A stretch of DNA of 60,697 nucleotides from an uncultured Clostridia bacterium (lineage in GTDB: Bacteria > Bacillota > Clostridia > Lachnospirales > CAG-274). The stretch covers positions 1-60,697 of the forward strand of contig CALWOZ010000009.1 of NCBI GenBank assembly GCA_944383305.1. The letters are read 5' to 3'. Positions 37,088-46,711 of this stretch are shown here, one piece after another; position 1 is the first letter of the stretch; every line of letters starts with the position of its first letter. Under the pieces are notes generated by a model. It saw only the letters and a list, made by a program, of their open reading frames with translations, had not been told where the DNA came from and searched no databases. The position numbers and the translations under genes are program-made.

Positions 37088-38356
37088 ATGCAAAAATTAA
37101 ATAAAAAATTTATATATATTTTTTTTATAATATTAATTAGTTTAATGTTTATTATTCCTACAATAATAAATTTTATATTTTTTCCTAGTCAAATAAATCT
37201 TTTAGCTGGTAATACTCATAAAATAGATTTTAATATACCAGCTGTTGCTACCATAGTTTCAGATGATGAGAATATACTAAATATTAATAATAAGCCATCT
37301 AAAAATAATGAAAATATAAACCTTAATGAAACAGTTTATTTAAAGTCTAATAAAGAAGGCTCTGTTAATATGCAAGTTTCTTTAATGGGAATACCTTTAA
37401 AAAATGTAACTGTATCAGTCTTACCTAATATGGAGCTTATACCTTGTGGAGATTCTGTTGGAGTAAGAATAGACACACAAGGTGTTATGGTTTTAGGTCT
37501 TGGAAGCGTTGTTGGAGAAGATGGAAAAGAATATGAGCCTTCAAAAAATATTTTAGAACCTGGTGATATGATTTTAAAAATAAATAATAAGGAAATAGAT
37601 AGTAAGGAAACTTTAATAAATTGTATAGAAAACAATACTACTTTAAATATGGAAATAAAAAGAGATAATGAAATAAAAAATATAACAGTTAACTGTGTCA
37701 AAGGTGAAGATGGTAAAAATAAAATAGGTGTATGGGTTAGAGATAGCACTCAAGGCATAGGAACATTAACATATATTAATCCTAAGACAAAAACCTTTGG
37801 CTCTTTAGGTCACGGCATAGTAGATGTAGATACAAAAGAAATAATGGAAGTTAAAGATGGTAAAATAATGAAGTCTAATATAGTTGACATAAAAAAGGGA
37901 GAAAAAGGATCTCCGGGAGAATTAGTAGGAAGTATTAAAAAAGATGAAGAATTAGGAATAATAACTAATAATACTAATGTAGGTATATATGGAAAAATAA
38001 CAAATGATGATTTTATTTATAATAAAAAATCTATTCCTATTGGACTTAAAGATAGTGTAGAGATAGGACCTGCTAAAATACTCTGTAATATAGAAGATAA
38101 CGTTGTAGAAGAATATAATATAGAAATAGAAAGTATTAATAAATATAATATTGATGATTCAAAATCTATGGTTATTAAAATAATAGATGAACGTTTATTA
38201 AATAAAACTAATGGTATTATACAAGGAATGAGTGGAAGTCCTATTATACAAAACGGAAAAATAATTGGAGCAGTAACTCATGTATTTGTTAATGAACCTT
38301 CAAAAGGATATGGAATATTTATTGAAAATATGTTAGAGGCTGAAAAAGGGCAGTAA
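37088..38356 (+). CDS. spoIVB: SpoIVB peptidase (S55)
   Basis: A 422-aa protease of sporulation. The start is ATG 37088 with AAGGAAGGGTG upstream (a GTG two codons earlier is less likely). The membrane anchor is at residues ~10-30. A PDZ domain (~125-210) contains LEPGDMILKINNKEI. The S55 catalytic part has GSLGHGIVDVDT (His, ~240) and GMSGSPIIQNGKIIGAVTHVFV (Ser, ~380). SpoIVB is secreted from the forespore and signals for sigma-K activation or its equivalent. It is intact although its neighbour spoVB is split. Confidence 0.95.
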   Translation: MQKLNKKFIYIFFIILISLMFIIPTIINFIFFPSQINLLAGNTHKIDFNIPAVATIVSDDENILNINNKPSKNNENINLNETVYLKSNKEGSVNMQVSLMGIPLKNVTVSVLPNMELIPCGDSVGVRIDTQGVMVLGLGSVVGEDGKEYEPSKNILEPGDMILKINNKEIDSKETLINCIENNTTLNMEIKRDNEIKNITVNCVKGEDGKNKIGVWVRDSTQGIGTLTYINPKTKTFGSLGHGIVDVDTKEIMEVKDGKIMKSNIVDIKKGEKGSPGELVGSIKKDEELGIITNNTNVGIYGKITNDDFIYNKKSIPIGLKDSVEIGPAKILCNIEDNVVEEYNIEIESINKYNIDDSKSMVIKIIDERLLNKTNGIIQGMSGSPIIQNGKIIGAVTHVFVNEPSKGYGIFIENMLEAEKGQ

Positions 38357-38377
38357 ATTAAAGCCCTTTAGCCTCTT
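38335..38377 (+). terminator. Terminator-like hairpin at the end of spoIVB
   Basis: AGAGGCTgaaaAAGGGC (38335-38351) pairs with GCCCTTtAGCCTCTT (38363-38377). The left arm overlaps the last codons. No long T-run follows, so efficiency is uncertain. Confidence 0.5.
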
Positions 38378-38795
38378 AATATAAAATTTTACTACATTTT
38401 TTACTACAATATAAATTTAAGTTTGTTATAAATATTAAAAATTAATTAATAATTATATACTTTTTAAAAATAAAGATACTTAGTATTGTCCTTTTATTTT
38501 GTTCATCTATACTTATTATGTTTATATTAGCATATTCTAACTGCTCTAAAATAGTTTTTATGTTAACTTCTTTTTCATAAAGTTTACTTTAACTTGTATG
38601 TCTAAAAATGTGAAATCTACTAGTCTATATTTTACAATTTATAAAAGATATTTTTAATTTAAAATTTATATTAGTAAAATAATACTATTTAATGTATATT
38701 TTTAAATGAATTTTAAATATCTTTATTTTTGAAAAGAAATATTTGTCAAAACAGAGTATAGTATCCAAGGTACAAATCATATTTTATCTTACTTG
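38378..38795. other. Gap with a minus-strand coding remnant
   Basis: Nothing intact. On the minus strand (~38450-38640) a two-frame fragment reads LVDFTFLDIQVKVNF / EKEVNIKTILEQLEYANINI; I do not recognise it. Confidence 0.3.
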
Positions 38796-39643
38796 CTAAT
38801 CCCATAGACTTAATTGTTTACCCGTGTCTTTTTCTTCAAACTTATATAGATAATTAAATAGCTGTTGGTTGTTATGTATAATCCCATTTCTTTTACATTT
38901 TTGATGGAAAAGTTGCATTAAGTATTTGTTATTAGGACTTTCAATTATATACTTATTTCCATATGTCTGTATATATTTTTCTTTTAAATGTGGAAATAAT
39001 CGGTCTAACTGTTGGTAGAAATACTCTCTGTTTCCTTCACGGAGTGTTAGCACCATTCCAAAGCAAATAACACCATAAACCTTTGCCTCAATACACATAT
39101 CTAAAATACAAGAAATATTATCTTTGGTATCGTTGATAAAGGGCAAAATTGGCGTTAGCCATACAATATACCTATATATCGGAGCTGTTTTAGTACCTAA
39201 AAGCATTCTATTGTTGTACTTACATTGGGCTCAATTTTTCTGCACAAGTCTTCATCGTAAATAGTCAAAGTCATTTGTACAACACATTTAGTCTTTTTGT
39301 CTATTTTCTGCAAAAGGTCTAAATCTCTCAAAATACGGTTTGATTTTGTAATTACCGTAAATCCAAAACCTTGTTCATATATTAAATGTAAAGCTTTTCT
39401 CACATTATCTATTTCCATTTCTAATGGAATATATGGTTCTGTTATAGTTGCCTGTACCAATCATACATTTTTTACGTTTAATAGAGCAATGGCATTTTCT
39501 TTGACCTCAATATCTTCAAAAGCGTGTTTCATATTATAGCACTTGCTTCTGGAGTCATAATAAATACAACCGTGAGAACACCCACGATATATGTTCATTC
39601 CGTTCTTTGAAGATAATATTCCTTTTGATTTAACAAAGTGCAT
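38796..39643 (-). pseudogene. SPL-family radical SAM protein, multiply broken
   Basis: Three minus-strand frames read in order: SKNGMNIYRGCSHGCIYYDS; TEPYIPLEMEIDNVRKALHL with KCVVQMTLTIYDEDLCRKIE; VWLTPILPFINDTKDNI with CFGMVLTLREGNREYFYQQL. Together they form a spore-photoproduct-lyase-like radical SAM protein of unknown substrate. The cluster motif is C-x3-C-x2-Y instead of C-x3-C-x2-C, ~25 residues are deleted at ~39461, and a slip occurs near 39200. All three lesions are inactivating. Confidence 0.8.
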
Positions 39644-39655
39644 TGTATATCTCCA

Positions 39656-40198
39656 TCACATCTTAGAGCAATTTTTCTTATGTGCTTTTAGTTTTTTCAT
39701 AGCCCAATCATAATGACTTGACGTAGTACTGACAAAATATGAACCCAAAGTACTTCCACCAACCCATTTATAAACGCCTTTAGAAAATAATTCTTCATTT
39801 GAAAATTTATCTGCTAACTTTAAAACTTCCGTATGGGATTTTTTAAGTAATCTTTTTGCATCTTCTAATGGCGTGCCTTGATGTTTCTTCCAAAATTCTA
39901 CATTCATATTACCATATGTTTTCCAATTATAAGGCTCTGGAATAAATGGTTTGTTATAGCCATTTTGATTTGAATGTACCCAGTTTAATAAAAGTTGATG
40001 CCATTCATAGAGATGGATTAAAATATCCCTAAGGTTTTTATCTCTTTTCCAATGAGCTTCTTTCTTTTTTTCATCTTTTGAAAAATTAAAAGGTGTTGAT
40101 AGTTCTTTTTCTGTTAAGTCAGAAATAAGAGTATTTAGTTTTTCATAGTTAGTAGTTGCTGTGGTTAATAAATCTATTTTTGTTGTTGCTCTACCCAT
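39656..40198 (-). CDS. ClbS/DfsB family four-helix bundle protein
   Basis: A 180-aa protein of the ClbS/DfsB (DUF1706) family: MGRATTKIDLLTTATTNYEK, then KNLRDILIHLYEWHQLLLNW with the conserved His, and YFVSTTSSHYDWAMKKLKAH. ClbS protects colibactin producers by hydrolysing the toxin's cyclopropane; most homologues are uncharacterised. I prefer the second ATG (40198), which is 8 bp from AAAGGA; the first (40204) is too close. It uses TGA as stop, showing that TGA is a real stop in this genome. Confidence 0.8.
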   Translation of the reverse strand: MGRATTKIDLLTTATTNYEKLNTLISDLTEKELSTPFNFSKDEKKKEAHWKRDKNLRDILIHLYEWHQLLLNWVHSNQNGYNKPFIPEPYNWKTYGNMNVEFWKKHQGTPLEDAKRLLKKSHTEVLKLADKFSNEELFSKGVYKWVGGSTLGSYFVSTTSSHYDWAMKKLKAHKKNCSKM

Positions 40199-40523
40199 AT
40201 TCATTTTCCTTTCTATAAATCAAAATATAAAACTTATGTTTATAATTTTACCATAGTAATTATGCCATCTTATGTCAAGATTTATTTTTTTAACTACAGA
40301 TTACTTTATTATATCCATTTAGTCAAATATCTATATTTTGTGGGAAAGAACAATATGAAAATTCTTTATCCATAAATTTACAACCTAAAGTTTTTATCTA
40401 TAATGTATGATTTTATATACAAAGCCTTTGATTTATAAAATAATCTTAATGGGTATATTTTTATTTTACTAATTGTTCCATATAGTGTTTTTCAACTAGA
40501 TTATAGAGTTAATAAATATTAAT
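40199..40523. other. Intergenic, no gene seen
   Basis: AT-rich spacer between two minus-strand transcription units. I see no ORF or clear site. Confidence 0.5.
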
Positions 40524-40569
40524 AAAAACAATAAGATAGCTAACTAAACTAGCTATCTTATTGTTTTTA
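40524..40569 (-). terminator. Terminator of the sucrose operon
   Basis: A long stem, AACAATAAGATAGCTA with its complement, around ACTAAAC. It is flanked by A- and T-runs and overlaps the fructokinase stop codon. Confidence 0.85.
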
Positions 40570-41514
40570 TAACATATCTTCAATTTGTTTTTTAGTTGGT
40601 ATAGAATCCATAGCACCATAATTTGTACAAGTTATAGCACCAACTTTATTAGAAAATTTACAAATATTTTTTAAAGTATCAAAATTTAATTGTTCATTGT
40701 TTTGTATAGTTTCTAATATTAAAGCAAGCATACTTCCTACAAATGCATCGCCAGCTCCTGTTGAATCTATTTGATTTATTTTTATACTAGGTATGGTTTC
40801 TATATGGTTATTAAAAGAAAGTAAGGTTCCTTCTTTACCTAAAGTTATGGTGACTATTTTTGAACCTAAAGAATGGATATAATTTATACCATCTTTCAAA
40901 TCATTTTTTCCAGATATAATTTTTAGTTCTTCATCGCTCATTTTTACAAAACTACTATTTTTTATAAAAAATTTACAATCATCTATAAATTGTGTAAGCA
41001 TATTTTCTTTTATAAGATTTTTTCTATAATTTGGGTCAAAAGATATAAAAATCTTTTTAGATTTAGCATATTCAAATAATTTTATATAAGTTTCTTTAAG
41101 GTTACCCTCTAAAAAGCCAGTTGCACTTCCAAAATGTATAATATCTTTATTATCTATACAAGAAAAATCTATTTTTTTATAGTCATAATCTTTATCACAA
41201 CCTTGCATAAAAGAAAAATCTCTCTCACCATTTTCATCTAAACAAACAAAAGCTAAAGTAGTATTACCTCCTTTATAGCAAAGATTAGTTCCTATATTAT
41301 ATTTTTGTAAAACTTCAAGTAAATATTCTCCAAAAAAATCTTCACCTATTTGTCCCATAAATTGAGCTTCTTTACCCATTTTAGAAATAGCACAAGCTAC
41401 ATTTGCGGGAGCTCCACCAGCTTTTTTTTCAAAAGATGTAGCATTTTTAAGTCCATTTTTAGAAGTAGAAACCATATCTATTAAAAGTTCACCTATACAA
41501 TATACTTTATTCAT
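40567..41514 (-). CDS. scrK: Fructokinase (PfkB family)
   Basis: A 315-aa PfkB sugar kinase: GELLIDMVS near the start, GGAPANVACAISKMG (~33-47), and the catalytic DSTGAGDAFVGSMLAL (~247-262). It phosphorylates the fructose released by sucrose-6-phosphate hydrolase. It is the last gene of a four-gene minus-strand sucrose operon, 13 bp after the LacI gene. Confidence 0.9.
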   Translation of the reverse strand: MNKVYCIGELLIDMVSTSKNGLKNATSFEKKAGGAPANVACAISKMGKEAQFMGQIGEDFFGEYLLEVLQKYNIGTNLCYKGGNTTLAFVCLDENGERDFSFMQGCDKDYDYKKIDFSCIDNKDIIHFGSATGFLEGNLKETYIKLFEYAKSKKIFISFDPNYRKNLIKENMLTQFIDDCKFFIKNSSFVKMSDEELKIISGKNDLKDGINYIHSLGSKIVTITLGKEGTLLSFNNHIETIPSIKINQIDSTGAGDAFVGSMLALILETIQNNEQLNFDTLKNICKFSNKVGAITCTNYGAMDSIPTKKQIEDML

Positions 41515-41527
41515 ATTAACTCCTTAT

Positions 41528-42517
41528 TTAATTTATATTTTTTACAGACTCTCCTATAATAAAGTTTAAAGGAATAGTTATATTTTCTTTTCTATTTTTA
41601 TTTTTTATAATATTTAATATATCTTCTGCAGATAATTTGCCTAATAGCTCATAATCAAAACTTATTGTTGTAATAGAAGGCTTTACTACAGAGCTTACTT
41701 CATATCCACCAAAACCAGCAACAGATATTTGGTCTGGAACCTCTATTCCTTTTTCTTTAAGATAAAGCATAAGACCTAAGCATATATTATCAGTTGCACA
41801 TATTACGGCAGTAGGGTTAAGGTTAGTGACCATTTTACCCATATTATAAGCTTTTTTAAATGAAAAGTCTGTTTCTAAAAAGTCTATTTTATAATTAGAT
41901 ACATTTTTTTTATAAAAATCATAAAATCCTTTTTTTCTTTCTAACCCAACAGATTTATCTTGTTCATTAACACCTAAAAAAACAATATTTTTATGGTTAT
42001 TTTTATAAAAATATTCTGCCATAATATATCCAGCTTTATAGTCATCTATACTAATATAACTTACGTTATTATTTTTTTGATTTAAAAATAGAATAGGGGT
42101 TTTTACGCTATTAACAAAATTTATATGTTCATTAGTTATACCAATAGTATAAACTATAATTCCATCAACACCTTGATTATATAAAGAATTTATACATTCT
42201 AACTCTTTTTTTAAGCTAAGATTTGAAGATTCCATTAATATAGTATATTCATTTTCTTCACAAACACTATTTATTCCATTTAAAACTTTACCAACAGTAA
42301 TAGAATCTATTCTAGGAATGACAACTCCAATAAGGTTACTATTTTTGCTTTTTAATCTTTTAGCAAAGAAGTTTGTTTTGTATCCTGTTTGTTCTATTGC
42401 ATTTTTAATTTTTTCTTTATTTTCTTTGCTTACATATCCGCCATTAAGGTATCTGGATACACTACTTTTTGAAACTTGGCACATATTAGCAATATCTTGT
42501 ATAGTAACTTTACTCAT
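41528..42517 (-). CDS. scrR: LacI-family sucrose operon repressor
   Basis: A 329-aa LacI regulator: HTH VTIQDIANMCQVSKSSVSRY at the N-terminus, a hinge, then a periplasmic-binding-like domain (DGIIVYTIG, AVICATDNICLGLMLYLKEK, SVAGFGGYEVSS). Its place between hydrolase and fructokinase genes makes sucrose or fructose-phosphate control likely. The 72-bp gap upstream is AT-rich with TTTAATAAT-like repeats but shows no certain operator. Confidence 0.9.
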   Translation of the reverse strand: MSKVTIQDIANMCQVSKSSVSRYLNGGYVSKENKEKIKNAIEQTGYKTNFFAKRLKSKNSNLIGVVIPRIDSITVGKVLNGINSVCEENEYTILMESSNLSLKKELECINSLYNQGVDGIIVYTIGITNEHINFVNSVKTPILFLNQKNNNVSYISIDDYKAGYIMAEYFYKNNHKNIVFLGVNEQDKSVGLERKKGFYDFYKKNVSNYKIDFLETDFSFKKAYNMGKMVTNLNPTAVICATDNICLGLMLYLKEKGIEVPDQISVAGFGGYEVSSVVKPSITTISFDYELLGKLSAEDILNIIKNKNRKENITIPLNFIIGESVKNIN

Positions 42518-42589
42518 TTAAAACCTCTTTAATAATTATAAATTTTAATAATATTTAATATTATCAGTTTAATAAATTTGTGTCAATTA

Positions 42590-44029
42590 TTATTTAATAA
42601 AAAAATTATTTAGTTGCCATAAAGTATTATTACTATTATTAGAATTTATTTTAAGATTAATATTTTTTTGTTCTGGATAAAATCTTGTAGAAAAAACCTC
42701 TTCTCCATTATTTATAAAAATTTCAATTGAAGAATAATCTACAAACATTTGAATTGTATTACAATCATTTAATAAGACACTTCTGCTTGTTCTTCCAGCG
42801 CCTAAGTTTTCACTATTAAATTTTAATGTAAATAATTTATTTTTATAATCATATTCAATAAAAATATCTTTTTCTAGTATAATCTCTATATTTTCAGAAA
42901 TATTTTCTATAAGTAATTCAAAAGAAGAATTTATCAAATACTCTTTATTAGAGGTAATTTCTAATTTATCTTTTCTTAAATTTTTAAGTTCATCTATTGG
43001 TTGTTGATAAAGTTTTCCATCTATAATTTTTAAAACTCGAGGAATAGTCAAAGCGTGTTGCCATCCATCTTGTATTGTTTTATTAGTATAAAATACTTGA
43101 CAGTCAGGTAAACCTAGCCAGCCTATTAGTATTCTTCTATTTTTATTGTCTAAAAATGTTTGTGGAGCATAAAAGTCAAACCCTCTGTCTAATTCTGAAA
43201 ATTCATTTAAAGTATAATTATGACTTTTAAAATCTCCTTCTAAAATATAATATCCAGATTGATATACATTTTGATATTTATATCCATAAGGGTCAATACC
43301 TTGAGGGGAAAAGACTAATATAGTCTTATTGTCTAGTTTAAATAAATCAGGACATTCCCACATATATCCTAATTTTTCTTTACTTTCAATTATATTTTTA
43401 AAGGACCAATTAACTTTATCAGTAGAATTATAAAGTAAAATTATACCTTTATCTTCTTGTGTTCTAGCACCTAAAACCATATAATATTGATTATCTTCTT
43501 TCCATACTTTAGGGTCTCTAACGTGACAAGTTAAATTTTTTGGATAATCATCATTTGTTAGAATACATTTTTTGCTGTTAATATCTATACCATTTTCGCT
43601 TATGGCCAAAATAGTATTAGACCCTCTACCATTAGTTATATAGTTATAATTTTCTCCACTATGTTTAACATTACCTGTATAATATATATACATTTTTTCA
43701 TCTTCAACTAATGTAGAACCTGAATAAGCTCCGTGACAATCAAATGTTTGGTCTGGAATAATAGGCACGCCTAAATATTCCCAATTTATTAAATCTTTAC
43801 TTTTATAATGTCCCCAAAATTTTAACTCTCCATTAGGGTTAAAAGGTGAATATTGAAAAAATATATGATATTCTCCTTTAAAAAAGCAAAGTCCATTAGG
43901 GTCATTTAGCCAACCAATAGGTGGCATAAGGTGAAAACCTAGTTTCCATAAATCTAAATCTTTATTTTTTAAACAGTCTTTTTCTATTAACTCAATTGAT
44001 TTTTTTAAGTGTCTTGTTAAAGAATTCAT
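42590..44029 (-). CDS. scrB: Sucrose-6-phosphate hydrolase (GH32)
   Basis: A 479-aa GH32 enzyme: WLNDPNG (nucleophile Asp, ~40), CHVRDPKVW (~168) and MWECPDLF (acid/base Glu, ~223), the three hallmark motifs in order. It has a C-terminal beta-sandwich. It cleaves sucrose-6-phosphate imported by the PTS protein encoded just upstream into glucose-6-phosphate and fructose. Confidence 0.95.
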   Translation of the reverse strand: MNSLTRHLKKSIELIEKDCLKNKDLDLWKLGFHLMPPIGWLNDPNGLCFFKGEYHIFFQYSPFNPNGELKFWGHYKSKDLINWEYLGVPIIPDQTFDCHGAYSGSTLVEDEKMYIYYTGNVKHSGENYNYITNGRGSNTILAISENGIDINSKKCILTNDDYPKNLTCHVRDPKVWKEDNQYYMVLGARTQEDKGIILLYNSTDKVNWSFKNIIESKEKLGYMWECPDLFKLDNKTILVFSPQGIDPYGYKYQNVYQSGYYILEGDFKSHNYTLNEFSELDRGFDFYAPQTFLDNKNRRILIGWLGLPDCQVFYTNKTIQDGWQHALTIPRVLKIIDGKLYQQPIDELKNLRKDKLEITSNKEYLINSSFELLIENISENIEIILEKDIFIEYDYKNKLFTLKFNSENLGAGRTSRSVLLNDCNTIQMFVDYSSIEIFINNGEEVFSTRFYPEQKNINLKINSNNSNNTLWQLNNFFIK

Positions 44030-44053
44030 TTTTATTATCCTTTCTAAAATCTA

Positions 44054-45436
44054 TTAATCTTCTTTTATACCAAATATCCAAGAAAGAGTAAAAGATACAA
44101 CAACGGCAATACCCATTGTAATAATGTATTGAACAGGTTTATGTAGGTGAAGAAGTATACCAAATATACCTGTCACACCAGTCCCAGTAGCACCTAATCC
44201 AACAATAGAGGCATATAAAGCACCAAAGGCAGCACCAATTGATGCAGCAATAAATGGTCTCATATATCTAATATTAACACCAAATATAGCAGGTTCTGTA
44301 ATACCCATAAATGCACTAAGAGAAGAAGGCAAAGCCATAGATTTTAATTTTTTATTTTTTGTTTTTAAAGCAACTGCTAAAGCAGCCCCACCTTGAGCAA
44401 CGTTGGCAGCAGATGCAAGAGGTAACCAGTATGTATATCCATATTTATCTATTTGTCCTAAATCTATTACTGTATACATATGATGAACACCAGATACAAC
44501 AGTTGTGGCATAAGCTCCACCCATTAAAAAGCTACCAATACCATAAGGTATAGTTAAAATATATTGAATTATTTCAATAAGTCCATTTTCAATCCAAACA
44601 AAAACAGGACCAACAGCTGCTAATGTAAGATATCCAGTTATAAACACACTAACTAAAGGAGTAACAAATAAATCTAACATAGCAGGTACAACTTTATGAA
44701 GTTTTTTCTCTATTAAACTTAAAATCCATACAGCAATAATAACTGGTATAACGTGTCCTTGATAACCTACCATATTTATTTCATAAAGCCCAAAGAAAAC
44801 AGATTGAGTTTTTAAAACTCCTTCAGATGCAACAGTCCAAGCGTTTTGTAGCTCTGTATGTATCATTAGCATACCAATTACTGCTGCTAAATAAGGATTT
44901 GCTCCAAATACTTTACCAGCGCTAAATGCAATTAATATAGGAAGAAATATATATGCAGTATTACTAAATAACTTAGCAAACACATATATAGAACTAGAAG
45001 TGTCTATTTGTAAAAAGTTATTATTAACCATAAAGTTTAGGGCTTCTATTATTCCCATTAAAAACCCACTAGCCACAATAGCTGGTATAATAGGGACAAA
45101 AATATCACCAATAGTTTTTATGCATCTTTTAAAAAGATTTTCTTTTTTTGTAGAAATAGTTTTTAATTCTTCTTTTGAAGTTTCTTCTATTCCTGCCACT
45201 TGTGTAAATTCGTTGTAAACTTTATTTACAACTCCAGTACCTAAGATTATTTGTAGTTGTCCAGAGGCTATAAAAGCACCTTTAACTCCATCTATATTTT
45301 CAATAGATGATTTGTCAATTTTTTCATTATCACCAACAACTAATCTAAGTCTAGTAGCACAATGGGCAGCAGAGATTAAATTTTCTTTACCTCCGATTTT
45401 TTCATAAATTTCTTTAGCTATAAGATTATAATCCAT
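44054..45436 (-). CDS. scrA: Sucrose PTS transporter, EIIBC
   Basis: A 460-aa membrane protein. The N-terminal EIIB domain has the phospho-Cys in AAHCATRLRL (~26). The EIIC domain has about ten helices, with GYQGHVIPVIIAVW and FMGITEPAIFGVNIRY near its substrate and gating regions. There is no EIIA domain, so it must borrow one. First gene of the sucrose operon; AAAGGAG lies 7 bp before ATG. Specificity follows from the company of hydrolase and fructokinase. Confidence 0.9.
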   Translation of the reverse strand: MDYNLIAKEIYEKIGGKENLISAAHCATRLRLVVGDNEKIDKSSIENIDGVKGAFIASGQLQIILGTGVVNKVYNEFTQVAGIEETSKEELKTISTKKENLFKRCIKTIGDIFVPIIPAIVASGFLMGIIEALNFMVNNNFLQIDTSSSIYVFAKLFSNTAYIFLPILIAFSAGKVFGANPYLAAVIGMLMIHTELQNAWTVASEGVLKTQSVFFGLYEINMVGYQGHVIPVIIAVWILSLIEKKLHKVVPAMLDLFVTPLVSVFITGYLTLAAVGPVFVWIENGLIEIIQYILTIPYGIGSFLMGGAYATTVVSGVHHMYTVIDLGQIDKYGYTYWLPLASAANVAQGGAALAVALKTKNKKLKSMALPSSLSAFMGITEPAIFGVNIRYMRPFIAASIGAAFGALYASIVGLGATGTGVTGIFGILLHLHKPVQYIITMGIAVVVSFTLSWIFGIKED

Positions 45437-45668
45437 TTTACATTCTCCTTTGTGGAATTGATTTCATATTTTATGTGTTAATTATATAACAATAAATTTA
45501 TTTTGTAAATAACTTTTTACATATTATTTACAATAGATATATTTACTTAATATTATTTACAATTTATAAATAAAGTATTTACCTAAACTTGATAGAACAA
45601 AAAATATAAGTAAATTATAATTTGTCTATAACTAGTGTTTAATAAACTTATAAATTTTAGGAGGAAAT
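45437..45668. promoter_or_regulatory. Divergent control region with three TTATTTACAA boxes
   Basis: This spacer separates the sucrose operon (minus) from the ABC operon (plus). TTGTAAATAA at 45503-45512 is the exact complement of TTATTTACAA at 45524-45533, and the latter recurs at 45553-45562. A looser copy (GTATTTACC) lies near 45575. These could be operators shared by both operons. AGGAGG at 45659 serves the ABC gene. Confidence 0.55.
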
Positions 45669-46697
45669 ATGGCAAACATAGTACTTAAAGATATTTATAA
45701 AGAATATAACAAAAATCAACCTATTATAAAAAACTTAAACTTAGAAATAGAAGACGGAAGTTTTACAGTACTTTTGGGAGCGTCAGGTTGTGGCAAATCA
45801 ACTATACTTAGAATGGTTGCTGGATTAGAAAAAGAAACAAGTGGAGATATACATATTGGTAATAAAAATATGAAAAATATAGACCCTGGAGATAGAAATA
45901 TAGCAATGGTTTTTCAAAACTATGCTCTATATCCTACAATGACAGTTAAAGAAAACATAGAATTTGGACTTAAAAATATGAAGATACCAAAAAAAGAAAG
46001 AGAAAAGAAAATTTTAGAAGCTGTTAAAATAGTAGGATTAGAAGAATTTTTAAATAGAAAGCCTCAAAACTTATCTGGAGGTCAAAGACAAAGGGTAGCC
46101 CTTGCTAGAGCAATAGTAAAAGACCCAAAAGTATTTTTAATGGATGAACCTCTTTCAAACTTAGACGCTAAATTAAGAACACAAATTAGAACAGACCTTA
46201 TAGAGTTATATCAAAAACTTAAAACTACATTTTTATATGTAACTCACGACCAAATAGAAGCAATGTCTATGGGAACTAAAATTATATTATTAGACAAAGG
46301 AGAAATTCAACAAATAGGCTCTCCTATTGAGGTTTATGAAAAGCCTAAAAATGTATATACAGCTAAATTTATAGGGTCACCTCCTATGAATGTTGTTGAA
46401 AGTAAAAATCTTAATAATGACTATAACTTTATACCAAAAGAAGCTAGATTTATAGGATTTAGACCAGAAAAAGTATCTTTAAATAAGAAAGCAGAAGAAA
46501 GCTTAGAGATTAAAGGACAAATAATAACAAAAGAATTATTAGGAGACCAAATACTTTATAAAATAAATGCTAACATTGGAATTATACAAGTTAAAACTTT
46601 TAATAAAGAGGCTATAAATAATAAAGACTGTACTATTTTTATAAAAAAAGAAAATTTACATTTTTTTGATGAAAACGAACTTAGAATAGAAATTTAG
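45669..46697 (+). CDS. ABC sugar/glycerol-phosphate-type ATPase (UgpC/MsmX-like)
   Basis: A 342-aa ATPase: GASGCGKST (Walker A, ~38), NLSGGQRQRVALARA (signature, ~134), VFLMDEPLSNLD (Walker B, ~155), VTHDQIEAMSMG (H-loop). Its C-terminal regulatory extension contains FIGFRPEKVSL, typical of the MalK/UgpC/MsmX class. It powers the two permeases encoded next. First gene of a six-gene operon. Confidence 0.9.
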   Translation: MANIVLKDIYKEYNKNQPIIKNLNLEIEDGSFTVLLGASGCGKSTILRMVAGLEKETSGDIHIGNKNMKNIDPGDRNIAMVFQNYALYPTMTVKENIEFGLKNMKIPKKEREKKILEAVKIVGLEEFLNRKPQNLSGGQRQRVALARAIVKDPKVFLMDEPLSNLDAKLRTQIRTDLIELYQKLKTTFLYVTHDQIEAMSMGTKIILLDKGEIQQIGSPIEVYEKPKNVYTAKFIGSPPMNVVESKNLNNDYNFIPKEARFIGFRPEKVSLNKKAEESLEIKGQIITKELLGDQILYKINANIGIIQVKTFNKEAINNKDCTIFIKKENLHFFDENELRIEI

Positions 46698-46711
46698 AAA
46701 GGGTGTATTGT

